From Robiginitalea sp. SC105 (GTDB taxonomy: Bacteria > Bacteroidota > Bacteroidia > Flavobacteriales > Flavobacteriaceae), in the NCBI RefSeq assembly GCF_014243345.1, contig NZ_JACLZF010000001.1:186001-250000 (forward strand): DNA of 64,000 bases, written 5' to 3'. The translations under genes were made by a program, and so were the position numbers. The first letter of the stretch is position 1, and each line of letters starts with the position of its first letter. Shown here one piece after another: positions 29,603 to 37,437 of this stretch. The notes beneath the pieces were generated by a model. That model did no database searches and was not told the origin of the DNA. It was given only the letters and a program-made list of their open reading frames with translations.

Positions 29603-30754
29603 ATGAAAGCAAAAAGACGGTATGATCTTGACTGGCTGCGGGTGGGGGTATTTGCCCTGCTGATCCTCTACCATGTGGGTATGTTCTTCGTGCCCTGGGG
29701 CTGGCACCTGAAAAACGACATCATTTACCCGGAGCTGCGGTGGCCCATGCTATTCGTAAACCAGTGGCGCCTGCCCATCCTGTTTGTGATCTCCGGCATG
29801 GGAACCTATTACGCCTATTCCTACCGCAGCCCCGGGGCCTATGCGGGGGAGCGGCTCCTCAGGCTGGGGATCCCCCTCCTTTTCGGGATGCTGGTCATCG
29901 TGCCCCCACAGGTCTACCTGGAACGCCTGGCTTCGGGGGCCTTTTACGGATCATATTGGGAATACCTCTCGGGCCCCGCCTTTAAGGGGGTTTACCCCGA
30001 AGGAAATATCAGCTGGCACCACCTTTGGTTCCTGCCTTACCTGCTGCTCTTCTCCCTGGTACTCGCCCGTGTTTTCAGGCGCCTCCGGGATCGTCCGGGC
30101 AAACAGGTGGCGTGGGTTCGCAAGCGGCTAAGAAGCAAATGGGGCTTGCTCCTGTTCATCCTTCCCCTGTATTTCTACGAGGCCTTCATGGAACCCTTTT
30201 TCAACGTAACGCATGCACTGGTCGGGGACTGGTTTGCCCTGGCCAACTACGGTACCCTGTTTTTTTACGGCTTCCTGCTGACGGCAGCCGGGGAAGACTT
30301 CTGGCAGGCCGCGGTCCGGTACCGCCGCAGGAACCTGCTATTGGGGATTGCCAGCTTTGCCGGCCTCCTGTTTATCTGGCAATTCGAGGATAACGCGTAC
30401 CGGCACTTCAGCGAAGCGGGTCTCAAAGTCCTGAACCTCTGGACATGGATCTTTGTGCTTTTCGGCTATGCCGCCGTATACCTGAACCGCCCCAGCCGGC
30501 TGCTGAGCTATTGCAACCGGGCCGTTTATCCTTTTTACATCCTGCACCAGACAGTGACCGTGATCCTTGCCTATTTTCTCATGGATACAGACCTGGGCCT
30601 GGGGTTGGAGTTTTTCCTGTTGACGTTGGGCACCTTCGGGGGCAGCTGGCTGATTTACCATTTTATCATCCGCCCCGTAAAATTCCTGCACCCGCTGATG
30701 GGCCTGAAAAGCAAAAAGGCTGCCCCCGAGAAACAACTGCAACGCACCGCCTGA
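29603..30754 (+). CDS. Membrane acyltransferase (acyltransferase_3 family)
   Basis: 383 residues with about ten membrane helices. The N-terminus has the family pattern RRYDLDWLRVGVFALLILYHVGMF, with a conserved His after the first helix (core ILYHVGM), followed by NQWRLPILFVISG. Members transfer acyl groups (acetyl, succinyl) to carbohydrates or glucans, OpgC being one example; the acceptor here is unknown. The gene seems monocistronic, with a 99-nt leader containing CATCTTTG, one base off the TAnnTTTG -7 box. Confidence 0.85.
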   Translation: MKAKRRYDLDWLRVGVFALLILYHVGMFFVPWGWHLKNDIIYPELRWPMLFVNQWRLPILFVISGMGTYYAYSYRSPGAYAGERLLRLGIPLLFGMLVIVPPQVYLERLASGAFYGSYWEYLSGPAFKGVYPEGNISWHHLWFLPYLLLFSLVLARVFRRLRDRPGKQVAWVRKRLRSKWGLLLFILPLYFYEAFMEPFFNVTHALVGDWFALANYGTLFFYGFLLTAAGEDFWQAAVRYRRRNLLLGIASFAGLLFIWQFEDNAYRHFSEAGLKVLNLWTWIFVLFGYAAVYLNRPSRLLSYCNRAVYPFYILHQTVTVILAYFLMDTDLGLGLEFFLLTLGTFGGSWLIYHFIIRPVKFLHPLMGLKSKKAAPEKQLQRTA

Positions 30755-30781
30755 GGTAGCGGGCGGCCCCTGTATCGTGCA

Positions 30782-31486
30782 TCAGGTCAGCGGGATGGGG
30801 AGGTTCTTGTAATGGACCGGGTCCAGCATGCTTTCATAGCAGATATTCCGGTTGTACAATTCACGGGCAATGGGATGCGCGACCAGTTCGGGGGATCCGG
30901 GATGGCTGAGCAGGTGCTGCAGCCCATTGCTGTCCGCACGCCCAAGCCATACGCTCCTTTCGTCCGGGCCCAGGATGACGGGCATCCCGTTATCCAGGTT
31001 CTGGATCTGCCGGAGCATGGGGCTGGCTGTGCCCACCAGCAGGGAGCAGGTAAGGAACCCGTCATCCAGCATATTGTAGATGCCGGCTATCGCGAAGGGC
31101 TTCTTATCGCGCCGGTAAATGTAATAGGGATAGAGTTCCCCGTCGTAATGGTGCATGGTAAAGTAACCATTGGCAATAATCAGGCAGCGCTTGTTTGCCA
31201 GGCATTCGCGCAGCCACCCCACTTCCTCTATCAATTCATGTCTCAGGTTGAGGGTGTTCAGGCTGTTCTGGAAAAGGTGCCAGTCTTCACGGAATTTATC
31301 CGGGAGCAATCCCCAGATGCTGTTCTGGATATATTCCGGGGATTCCTGGGTGATCACCGGCAGCGATTCCTCACTGAGCCCGTCGATGACAGACCGGGGT
31401 TGATAGATCCTGGGATATTTGAATGGTGTACCGAATTCCTTTTCAATTTTCCCTCGCTTTGCCGTATTCGATAACCTGTAAAACAT
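30782..31486 (-). CDS. SRAP (HMCES/YedK)-family protein lacking the catalytic residues
   Basis: 234 residues with clear SRAP fold landmarks: SIWGLLPDKF, LNLRHELIEE (for NARAET), RCLIIANGYF (for RCLIPADGFYEW), PFAIAGIYNML and GMPVILGPDE. Active SRAP enzymes begin with Met-Cys and use Cys2 to crosslink to abasic sites; here the start is MFYRLSN, so residue 2 is Phe. The Glu of GFYEW is replaced (GYFTM), and the His of HDRMPVIL is absent (LDNGMPVIL). All three catalytic positions are therefore lost while the fold is conserved. It may still bind DNA or have another role. The start is well placed, so a mis-called N-terminus is unlikely. Confidence 0.8.
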   Translation of the reverse strand: MFYRLSNTAKRGKIEKEFGTPFKYPRIYQPRSVIDGLSEESLPVITQESPEYIQNSIWGLLPDKFREDWHLFQNSLNTLNLRHELIEEVGWLRECLANKRCLIIANGYFTMHHYDGELYPYYIYRRDKKPFAIAGIYNMLDDGFLTCSLLVGTASPMLRQIQNLDNGMPVILGPDERSVWLGRADSNGLQHLLSHPGSPELVAHPIARELYNRNICYESMLDPVHYKNLPIPLT

Positions 31487-31831
31487 TGGGAATCTTTTTA
31501 TGCAAGTAACAGGATAACCCGGTGTTTTCCTGACCGTAACGAAAAGAATGTTAGTCCTTTTACCCAGAATTGTCTAACAAAACCGGTCCTTTTCATCAGA
31601 AATCCCCAATACTGTTAAACATTTTCCGAAAACCATCAAGGTCCGCGAAGGGGATCCTGTAAGTTTACCCTACCCCGAAAAGCAAACGCCTTGGGGTAAA
31701 AGACTTGTTCAGTGCCAGTTGGGCAGTAATACCCGTTCCGGCATGTGAAAGTTATAATAACTAATGAAGGTTCTGTAACAGGGCTGGGGCTAATCCTTTT
31801 GACCTTTGAAAGAACAGATAACGACAATAAA
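31487..31831. other. Intergenic region between divergent SRAP and AraC genes, with a hairpin
   Basis: 345 nt without a convincing gene. It must hold promoters for both flanking genes. At about 31665-31700 an inverted repeat (TTTACCC ... GGGGTAAA, about 20-nt loop) could form two alternative stems. No TAnnTTTG box with good spacing was found. The region is AT-richer than its surroundings. Confidence 0.4.
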
Positions 31832-32869
31832 ATGGAATTGACTATAAAACGAGCTGAAAAGCACCTGCATGCCCTCAACGAGCAATTACAGGGAACCATC
31901 AGCCAGCAGAAAGGGTTGTTCCGGCTCGATATCGGGACACATATCGGCAGCGGCTCGATCAACTGCATTTGCTTTAACAAATGCATGACGGCGCTTGAGT
32001 ACGACATTACGCTCGAAGAAGATCAGTATATCCCCCTGAATGCACCGGATATGGATATGTTGTATTTCGTGTACTGCCTGGAAGGCCACGGGGCGGTACG
32101 GCTCCGGGAATCCGGGAATTTCATCCAGCTGGACAAACTGCAAACCGCAGTAATATACAACAACCGGGAAACCGAAGGATTGCTCAAGGTGGATAAGGGA
32201 CAGCGCTTTGTCTTCAACGTGATTGGGATCGACAAAAAGCGGTACGAAGAACACTTCCGGAATAATTTCCACGGCCTGGAGGGAAAACTCCGCCAATTGC
32301 TGGAACATTTCGGGAATGGCAAAAAACACATCCACCTGGGTGCCTACAACCTGAAGATCGGCGAACAGATCAAGATGTTGGCAAAACAGCGGCAGGACAA
32401 TGACATTGCCTCCTACCTGAGATTTGAGGGGATCTGCAACCTGATCCTATCCAACCAGATCACGCAGTTTTATCTGGATGTGGATCAGAAGTCCAATACG
32501 ACCTCACTTACCGGGCAGGAGCTGCAGTTGATCCACCAGGTGAGCGAATTTATAGTGAACTACCCGGAGGTGCAGCACGCGATCAAATCCCTGTGCAAAA
32601 AGTCCGGCCTTTCGCCCAACAAACTGCAGGAAGGATTCAAGTTTATGCACGGACGCACCGTTTCCGACTATGTCCGGAATGTCCGGGTGGAAAAGGCAGA
32701 GGAATTGCTGCGGACCACGGACATGAACATCTCCGAAGTTGTCTATTCGGTCGGGCTCACCAGCAGGAGCTACTTTTGCAAGATTTTCAAGAACAAATAC
32801 AATTGCAGCCCGAAGCAATACAAAAGCAAGCGCCTGAACAAGGTAGACCTGCCGGAGGCTGCGGCCTGA
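31832..32869 (+). CDS. AraC-family transcriptional regulator
   Basis: 345 residues from the ATG at 31832 (MELTIKRAEK); the frame is open to 31745, but the extra residues look unlike protein. The N-terminal half has a cupin-like sensing region (LYFVYCLEGHGAVRLRESG). The C-terminal AraC helix-turn-helix lies at about residues 245-335: VQHAIKSLCKKSGLSPNKLQ, then ISEVVYSVGLTSRSYFCKIF and NCSPKQYKSKR (core GLTSRSYFCKIFK). It faces the degenerate SRAP gene across a 345-nt intergenic region. No signal-specific residues can be assigned. Confidence 0.85.
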   Translation: MELTIKRAEKHLHALNEQLQGTISQQKGLFRLDIGTHIGSGSINCICFNKCMTALEYDITLEEDQYIPLNAPDMDMLYFVYCLEGHGAVRLRESGNFIQLDKLQTAVIYNNRETEGLLKVDKGQRFVFNVIGIDKKRYEEHFRNNFHGLEGKLRQLLEHFGNGKKHIHLGAYNLKIGEQIKMLAKQRQDNDIASYLRFEGICNLILSNQITQFYLDVDQKSNTTSLTGQELQLIHQVSEFIVNYPEVQHAIKSLCKKSGLSPNKLQEGFKFMHGRTVSDYVRNVRVEKAEELLRTTDMNISEVVYSVGLTSRSYFCKIFKNKYNCSPKQYKSKRLNKVDLPEAAA

Positions 32870-32886
32870 AAGCGGGCCGGAGGCGC

Positions 32887-33822
32887 TTAGGTATTGCTGC
32901 CCGGATCTGAGGTGTGTTCCACCCGCAACGGACCGGAAAAATCCAGGGTACGGATCGGGAACGGGATATTGATCCCCTCCGAATCAAAGGCGCCCTTGAT
33001 GGCGATCATCGCCCGGGTCTTCGAGTTGGCCACCTGAAGGGCCGAAGTCGATTCGATCCAGAATCGCGTTTCAAAATTGATGGAACTCGAGCCGAATTCG
33101 GTATACAGAAAAATGATGTCTTCCGCGCTGCCCACCTCCTCGAAGGTCTGTACTATGGTCTCCTGTACCACCTGCCTCACCTGTTCCAGGTCCGAACTGT
33201 AGCCCACGCCGCAGGAAAGGATTACCCGGGATTGGGCCGTGGTGCTGTAATTTTTGATCGGGTTTTCGACTACGATTTTGTTCGGGATGTACACCATATT
33301 GTTGTCGGGTTGCCTCAGGGTGACGGAACGCAGGTCGATGTTGACCACCTCCCCCTCATACCCGTTGGTGTGAATCCAGTCTCCGAATTTGATGTACTTC
33401 ACATAGGAAAGCACGATGCCCGAATAGGTATTGGCCAAAGCCCCCTGCAGGGCCAGGCCCACGGCCAGGCCGGCTACACCGGCTCCCGCCAGGATCGTAT
33501 TCAGTGCCCGGCTCAGGTTCAGGATCCCCAGCACCAGGAAAAGCCCAAGGAGGATCACCACAATCGACACCAGGCGGGAAATGAGGTTTCTCATCGAATC
33601 CTGCATGCTGGATCGCTGCAGCAACTTGTCAACGGCCCGGCTGATATACTTGGACAGGATCACCGAGATGATGAAAACCACCAAAGCGATCAGGAAGTTC
33701 GGCAGGTTGAGTATCAGGGTATCTACCCAGCCAAGGAGTTTTTCCTTCATTTTTCCCCAAGCCTGGGCAAATTCAGATTCCATAGATAAAGGTATTTCAG
33801 GGGTATTGGATGTGGCAGCCAT
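32887..33822 (-). CDS. MscS-family mechanosensitive ion channel
   Basis: 311 residues from the ATG at 33822, or 298 from the ATG at 33783 (MESEFAQ). Three membrane helices (about residues 38-60, 80-102, 110-135); the pore helix is the Gly/Ala-rich AGAGVAGLAVGLALQGALAN (core GVAGLAVGLALQG), followed by the beta domain (KYIKFGDWIHTNGYEGEV) and a cytoplasmic alpha/beta domain. It should release solutes during hypo-osmotic shock. The start at 33822 lies directly after the T-run of a minus-strand terminator, so expression either uses a promoter inside that gap or depends on read-through. Confidence 0.9.
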   Translation of the reverse strand: MAATSNTPEIPLSMESEFAQAWGKMKEKLLGWVDTLILNLPNFLIALVVFIISVILSKYISRAVDKLLQRSSMQDSMRNLISRLVSIVVILLGLFLVLGILNLSRALNTILAGAGVAGLAVGLALQGALANTYSGIVLSYVKYIKFGDWIHTNGYEGEVVNIDLRSVTLRQPDNNMVYIPNKIVVENPIKNYSTTAQSRVILSCGVGYSSDLEQVRQVVQETIVQTFEEVGSAEDIIFLYTEFGSSSINFETRFWIESTSALQVANSKTRAMIAIKGAFDSEGINIPFPIRTLDFSGPLRVEHTSDPGSNT

Positions 33823-33862
33823 AAAAAAAGACTCCGGCCTAGCAGCAAACCGGAATCCTTTT
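33823..33862 (-). terminator. Intrinsic terminator/attenuator immediately before mscS
   Basis: On the minus strand AAAAGGATTCCGG pairs with CCGGAGTCTTTT (12 bp, one bulged G, one G-T pair) across a 12-nt loop and ends in seven T. The T-run touches the ATG at 33822. It terminates transcripts entering mscS from upstream, which suits attenuation. Confidence 0.75.
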
Positions 33863-33886
33863 AACTAACCAACTAAACTTCAAAGC

Positions 33887-33931
33887 TTAAAGGACAGGCG
33901 CCTCTGTGTAGTAGTAAGAACAGCGCGCCAT
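33887..33931 (-). CDS. Possible 14-residue leader peptide upstream of mscS
   Basis: An ATG...TAA mini-ORF encodes MARCSYYYTEAPVL. It ends 25 nt before the minus-strand terminator. The run of three Tyr codons, the short length and the hairpin downstream match the layout of a translational-attenuation leader. No Shine-Dalgarno site is visible; the ATG overlaps a small hairpin (ATACC/GGTAT). Chance occurrence of a 14-codon ORF is easy, so this rests on the context. No aromatic-amino-acid gene follows. Confidence 0.35.
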   Translation of the reverse strand: MARCSYYYTEAPVL

Positions 33932-34173
33932 ACCTGCTTCTGGTATATGCTGCCAGTGAAGGTAAGTTACCTGAAATGAACGCTCGGAACGTGCTCATTC
34001 GGATGAAACCTTGATCCAATTCCGTCTCGGGCTGTAACCCTGTAACCCCGGATATTGGCCCGATATTGGACCCGGCTGCCGGCGCCCGATTCGATCCGAT
34101 TAAAAATTATGCCTCTCCGGGACGCCTGTAACGCACATAGAATGTACATTTTCATAGCAAAACCGTACATCCC
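33932..34173. other. Intergenic region with palindrome and short duplications
   Basis: 242 nt with no recognised gene. It contains a perfect 13-nt palindrome AGGTAAGTTACCT (33960-33972) and two small tandem duplications at about 34032-34071 (TGTAACCC twice, GATATTGG twice). Just before the next gene, ATGTAC and GTACAT form an 18-nt-spaced inverted repeat. These are operator-like but unassigned. Confidence 0.4.
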
Positions 34174-34350
34174 ATGGATAAAAAACAAGGAGAAGAATCC
34201 ACTGAATTCATCAAGGAACCCGGGGAGGATAAACCGGGTTATATCTTCCAGAAAAACAGCAAGACCCAGATTGCCATCCTGATCATCGCGGTCGCCATCC
34301 TGCTCATCATAGCCGCCCTCTTTAAATCCGGGATGTTCCTGACCGAATAG
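34174..34350 (+). CDS. Small single-pass membrane protein
   Basis: 58 residues: a charged hydrophilic N-terminus (MDKKQGEESTEF), a single hydrophobic helix at about 32-50 (TQIAILIIAVAILLIIAALF; core LIIAVAILLIIAAL) and a short tail ending FLTE. ATG start and stop are clear and codon use matches neighbours. It lies 70 nt before the gntP-like start, with a possible promoter between. No family is recognised. Confidence 0.6.
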   Translation: MDKKQGEESTEFIKEPGEDKPGYIFQKNSKTQIAILIIAVAILLIIAALFKSGMFLTE

Positions 34351-34383
34351 GTGGCCTTTGGATCGGCGGTTTCCGGAAAATGC

Positions 34384-34391
34384 TATCTTTA
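34384..34391 (+). promoter_or_regulatory. Candidate promoter of the GntP cluster (-7 TATCTTTA)
   Basis: TATCTTTA matches the Bacteroidota -7 box TAnnTTTG at seven of eight positions. A TTTG at 34357-34360 lies 23 nt upstream, the upper end of allowed spacing. It is 30 nt before the ATG at 34421. Confidence 0.45.
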
Positions 34392-34420
34392 GCGGAACGA
34401 ACCAATCCACAACCGACCCA

Positions 34421-35737
34421 ATGCCATTACTCATCGTAATCGGGGGCATCCTGCTGCTGTTCCTGCTGGTTGCCCGCCTGAAACTCAATGCCTTTATTGC
34501 CTTCATCATCGTTTGCCTCCTGGTTGGGTTCGGGGAAGGCATGTCCGTCGAAGGCGTAATTACCGCCATCCAGAACGGCATCGGAAATACCCTGGGCTTT
34601 TTGATACTGATCCTGGGATTCGGCGCCATGCTCGGAAAACTGGTGGCCGACAGCGGGGCCGCCCAGCGCATCACCTCGGCCCTGATCGCAAAATTCGGCC
34701 GCCGGTACATCCAATGGGCTGTGGTGCTTACGGGCTTTATCGTAGGGATCCCCATGTTTTATTCCGTGGGGTTCGTGATCCTCGTCCCTCTGGTATTTAC
34801 GGTGGCGGCTTCCACCCGGCTTCCCTTGTTGTATGTGGGGATTCCCATGCTGGCCTCCCTGTCGGTTACCCATGGATACCTGCCCCCCCATCCGGCCCCC
34901 ACGGCAATTGTCGGTATGTTCGGGGCCGATTTTGGCAAGACGCTCTTATATGGGATCCTGGTGGCCATCCCGGCGATTATCGTAGCAGGACCCTTGTTGT
35001 CCAGGACATTTAAAAACATACACGCTACCCCGATGAAGGAATTTGTCAATCCCGTGATCCTCGAGGAGGACCAGATGCCCGGGATTGGCGTAAGTATATT
35101 CACTGCCCTGCTCCCGGTACTCCTCATAGCGGTGGCAACCCTGGCGGAATACGTACTCCCACAGGGGAATACGGTCCTTGAAATCCTGAAATTTGCAGGC
35201 AACCCCGTCATCGCCATGTTGCTGGCCGTACTGGTGGCGATCTATACCCTCGGGCTGGCAAGGGGAAGGAATATGAAGGAAGTGATGGGCACCGCCGCCG
35301 AAGGAGTAACCGGGATTACCATGGTAACCCTGGTCATTGCCGGGGCCGGTGCCCTGAAACAGGTGCTGGTAGACAGTGGCGTGAGCGATTATATCGCAGA
35401 CCTCCTGAAGGACAGCACGATTTCCCCCCTGATTCTGGCCTGGGGTATCGCTACCGTGATCCGTGTCTGCGTCGGGTCTGCGACGGTAGCCGGCCTTACC
35501 GCTGCAGGTATTGCCCTGCCGCTGATACAGGGAACCGGTGTATCCCCCGAGCTGATGGTCCTGGCCATCGGCTCTGGGAGTTTGATGCTTTCCCATGTGA
35601 ACGACAGCGGATTCTGGCTTTTCAAGGAGTACTTCAACCTCTCGGTGAATGATACGTTGCGCACCTGGACGGTAATGGAAACCACGGTGGGCATCATGGG
35701 CCTGATCGGGGTCCTGATATTGAATGTAATCCTCTAA
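34421..35737 (+). CDS. GntP-family permease (gluconate/D-serine type)
   Basis: 438 residues from the ATG at 34421 (MPLLIVIGG). About twelve membrane helices; family landmarks include LGFGAMLGKLVADSGAAQRI (core GAMLGKLVADSG), HGYLPPHPAPTAI, and VNDSGFWLFKEYF near the end. GntP members import gluconate, and DsdX imports D-serine. The genes that follow favour an amino-acid substrate. First gene of a four-gene run; the last codons and stop lie within an octamer repeat that continues to the next gene. Confidence 0.9.
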   Translation: MPLLIVIGGILLLFLLVARLKLNAFIAFIIVCLLVGFGEGMSVEGVITAIQNGIGNTLGFLILILGFGAMLGKLVADSGAAQRITSALIAKFGRRYIQWAVVLTGFIVGIPMFYSVGFVILVPLVFTVAASTRLPLLYVGIPMLASLSVTHGYLPPHPAPTAIVGMFGADFGKTLLYGILVAIPAIIVAGPLLSRTFKNIHATPMKEFVNPVILEEDQMPGIGVSIFTALLPVLLIAVATLAEYVLPQGNTVLEILKFAGNPVIAMLLAVLVAIYTLGLARGRNMKEVMGTAAEGVTGITMVTLVIAGAGALKQVLVDSGVSDYIADLLKDSTISPLILAWGIATVIRVCVGSATVAGLTAAGIALPLIQGTGVSPELMVLAIGSGSLMLSHVNDSGFWLFKEYFNLSVNDTLRTWTVMETTVGIMGLIGVLILNVIL

Positions 35738-35780
35738 TCCTCTAATCCTCTAATCCTCTAATCCTCTAATCCTCTAATCA
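35727..35780 (+). repeat. Six tandem TAATCCTC octamers plus partial unit
   Basis: Six perfect copies of TAATCCTC run from 35727 to 35774 and end in TAATCA. The first overlaps the last codons of the GntP gene, whose TAA stop is at 35735-35737; the rest fill almost the whole gap to the RidA start at 35788. Perfect short repeats of this kind can change copy number by slippage, here altering the spacing between two co-transcribed genes, not the reading frame. Confidence 0.95.
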
Positions 35781-35787
35781 GAAAATA

Positions 35788-36252
35788 ATGAACCAAACAC
35801 CCGCACAGGTCCTCGAATCCCTGAAATCCGAATTGCCCCCTGCCCCGCCGCCGGCAGGGCTCTATAAACCCGTCCTGGTCCTGGACGGCTTCCTCTACGT
35901 TTCCGGGCAGGGACCGATGCAACGGGACGGCACGCTGATGAAAGGCCGGGCCGGGGACGACCTGGACCTCGGGCAGGCAAAGGCTGCCGCCCGGCAGGTG
36001 GGCCTGACCATGTTGTCGACCATACTGACCCATTTTGGCCCTGTGGACCCGATCGAGCGGCTGGTTAAAACCTTCGGAATGGTCAATGCCACCCCTGATT
36101 TCCCGGACCACCCCCTGGTGATCAACGGGTTCAGCGAGCTCATGGCAAGTGTTTTCGGCCCCGATAAAGGGGTAGGTGTACGCAGTGCCGTGGGAATGAT
36201 GCTGCCCGGGAATATCCCGGTGGAAATTGAGGCCATATTTAAGTTGCGCTGA
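35788..36252 (+). CDS. RidA/YjgF-family enamine deaminase-like protein
   Basis: 154 residues, RidA fold: FLYVSGQGPM, MLSTILTHFGP, FPDHPLVINGFSELM, and the C-terminal signature VRSAVGMMLPGNIPVEIEAIF (core RSAVGMMLPGNIPVEI), where the Arg (near residue 132) matches the substrate-binding Arg of active RidA. RidA hydrolyses reactive enamines such as 2-aminoacrylate released by PLP dehydratases. Two bases separate it from a PLP-enzyme gene, which fits a partnership in which the PLP enzyme makes an enamine. Confidence 0.85.
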   Translation: MNQTPAQVLESLKSELPPAPPPAGLYKPVLVLDGFLYVSGQGPMQRDGTLMKGRAGDDLDLGQAKAAARQVGLTMLSTILTHFGPVDPIERLVKTFGMVNATPDFPDHPLVINGFSELMASVFGPDKGVGVRSAVGMMLPGNIPVEIEAIFKLR

Positions 36253-36253
36253 G

Positions 36254-37429
36254 ATGGCAATTAATCAGGCGGATAAGGCAGCAGGCGATCAGGAAAAGGA
36301 AAAATCCCCCGGAGCAGGGGCCGCTTTGGCCTGGTACGAAATTGAAAATGCTGCGGAAGTCCCCTCCCCGGCCCTGCTGGTCTATCCTGAGAGGATACGG
36401 GAAAACATCGACGCCATGGTCCGGATAGCCGGGAGCCCGACCAGGCTGCGCCCGCATATTAAAACCCACAAAACGGCCGAAATCATCCGGATGCAGCTGG
36501 ATCGGGGCATCACCCGGTTTAAATGCGCCACCATAGCCGAAGCCGAACTGCTGGGCCAATGCGGGGCCGGGGACATCCTGCTTGCCTATCAACCGGTAGG
36601 GCCGGACCAGGAGCGCTTCCTGAAATTGCAGGCCGCCTTTCCCAACGCCCGGTTTGCAGCCCTTGCCGACCATCCGGAAACCGTTGCCCAAATGGGGAAG
36701 CTGGCAGGGGAATCGGGGAGTAAAATCCGCCTTTTCCTGGACCTGAATACCGGAATGGACCGGACCGGTATCCCCCCGGGACCGGAGGCCGAAGCCCTGT
36801 ATAAAAAAATTGCCGGGCACCCGGCCCTGGAGGCATGCGGATTGCATGCCTACGACGGCCACATCCGCCCGACCGACCCGAGGGAGCGGCAGGCGGCCTG
36901 TGATATGGCATTTGCCGGGGTAACCAGGCTGAAGGCCAGCCTCGAAGCCGCGGGCCTGCCCGTGCCCACCGTCATCGCCGGGGGGTCCCCCAGTTTTCCG
37001 ATGCATGCCAAACGGAAAGGGGTGGAACTGAGCCCGGGGACTACCCTGCTTTGGGACGCCCGCTATCAGGAACTTTTCCCGGAAATGCCCTTTAAGATTG
37101 CTGCCGTATTGCTGACACGCGTAATCAGCCATCCCGGGCCCGGCACGATCTGCCTGGACCTGGGCCACAAGGCGATCGCCCCAGAAATGGATTTTCCGAG
37201 GGTGGTGCTTCCAGCCCTGCCGAGTTGCCGGCAATCCGGCCAGAGCGAAGAACACCTGGTCCTCTCCTGCGGCATCGGGGAGCCACCCGCCGTCGGGGAG
37301 GTCATCTACGGCTTCCCGATGCATATCTGTCCCACAGTGGCCAAGTACCCCGAACTGCTGGTCGTTCAGGGACACCGCGTCCAGTCATCCTGGCGGGTCG
37401 CAGCCCGGGATTACAAACTCACCATATAG
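36254..37429 (+). CDS. D-serine dehydratase / D-threonine aldolase-like PLP enzyme
   Basis: 391 residues from the ATG at 36254. Fold-type III (alanine-racemase N-terminal) PLP enzyme: RPHIKTHKTAEI holds the PLP lysine (Lys70), with CATIAEAELL and LDLNTGMDRTG following. The C-terminus contains FPMHICPTV, with His357 and Cys359 as a likely metal pair. I recall a His-x-Cys zinc site in eukaryotic-type D-serine dehydratase; D-threonine aldolases have a related site, so the reaction is not settled. Position just after RidA and before a dipeptidase fits D-serine or D-threonine breakdown. Confidence 0.8.
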   Translation: MAINQADKAAGDQEKEKSPGAGAALAWYEIENAAEVPSPALLVYPERIRENIDAMVRIAGSPTRLRPHIKTHKTAEIIRMQLDRGITRFKCATIAEAELLGQCGAGDILLAYQPVGPDQERFLKLQAAFPNARFAALADHPETVAQMGKLAGESGSKIRLFLDLNTGMDRTGIPPGPEAEALYKKIAGHPALEACGLHAYDGHIRPTDPRERQAACDMAFAGVTRLKASLEAAGLPVPTVIAGGSPSFPMHAKRKGVELSPGTTLLWDARYQELFPEMPFKIAAVLLTRVISHPGPGTICLDLGHKAIAPEMDFPRVVLPALPSCRQSGQSEEHLVLSCGIGEPPAVGEVIYGFPMHICPTVAKYPELLVVQGHRVQSSWRVAARDYKLTI

Positions 37430-37437
37430 CACTGCCT

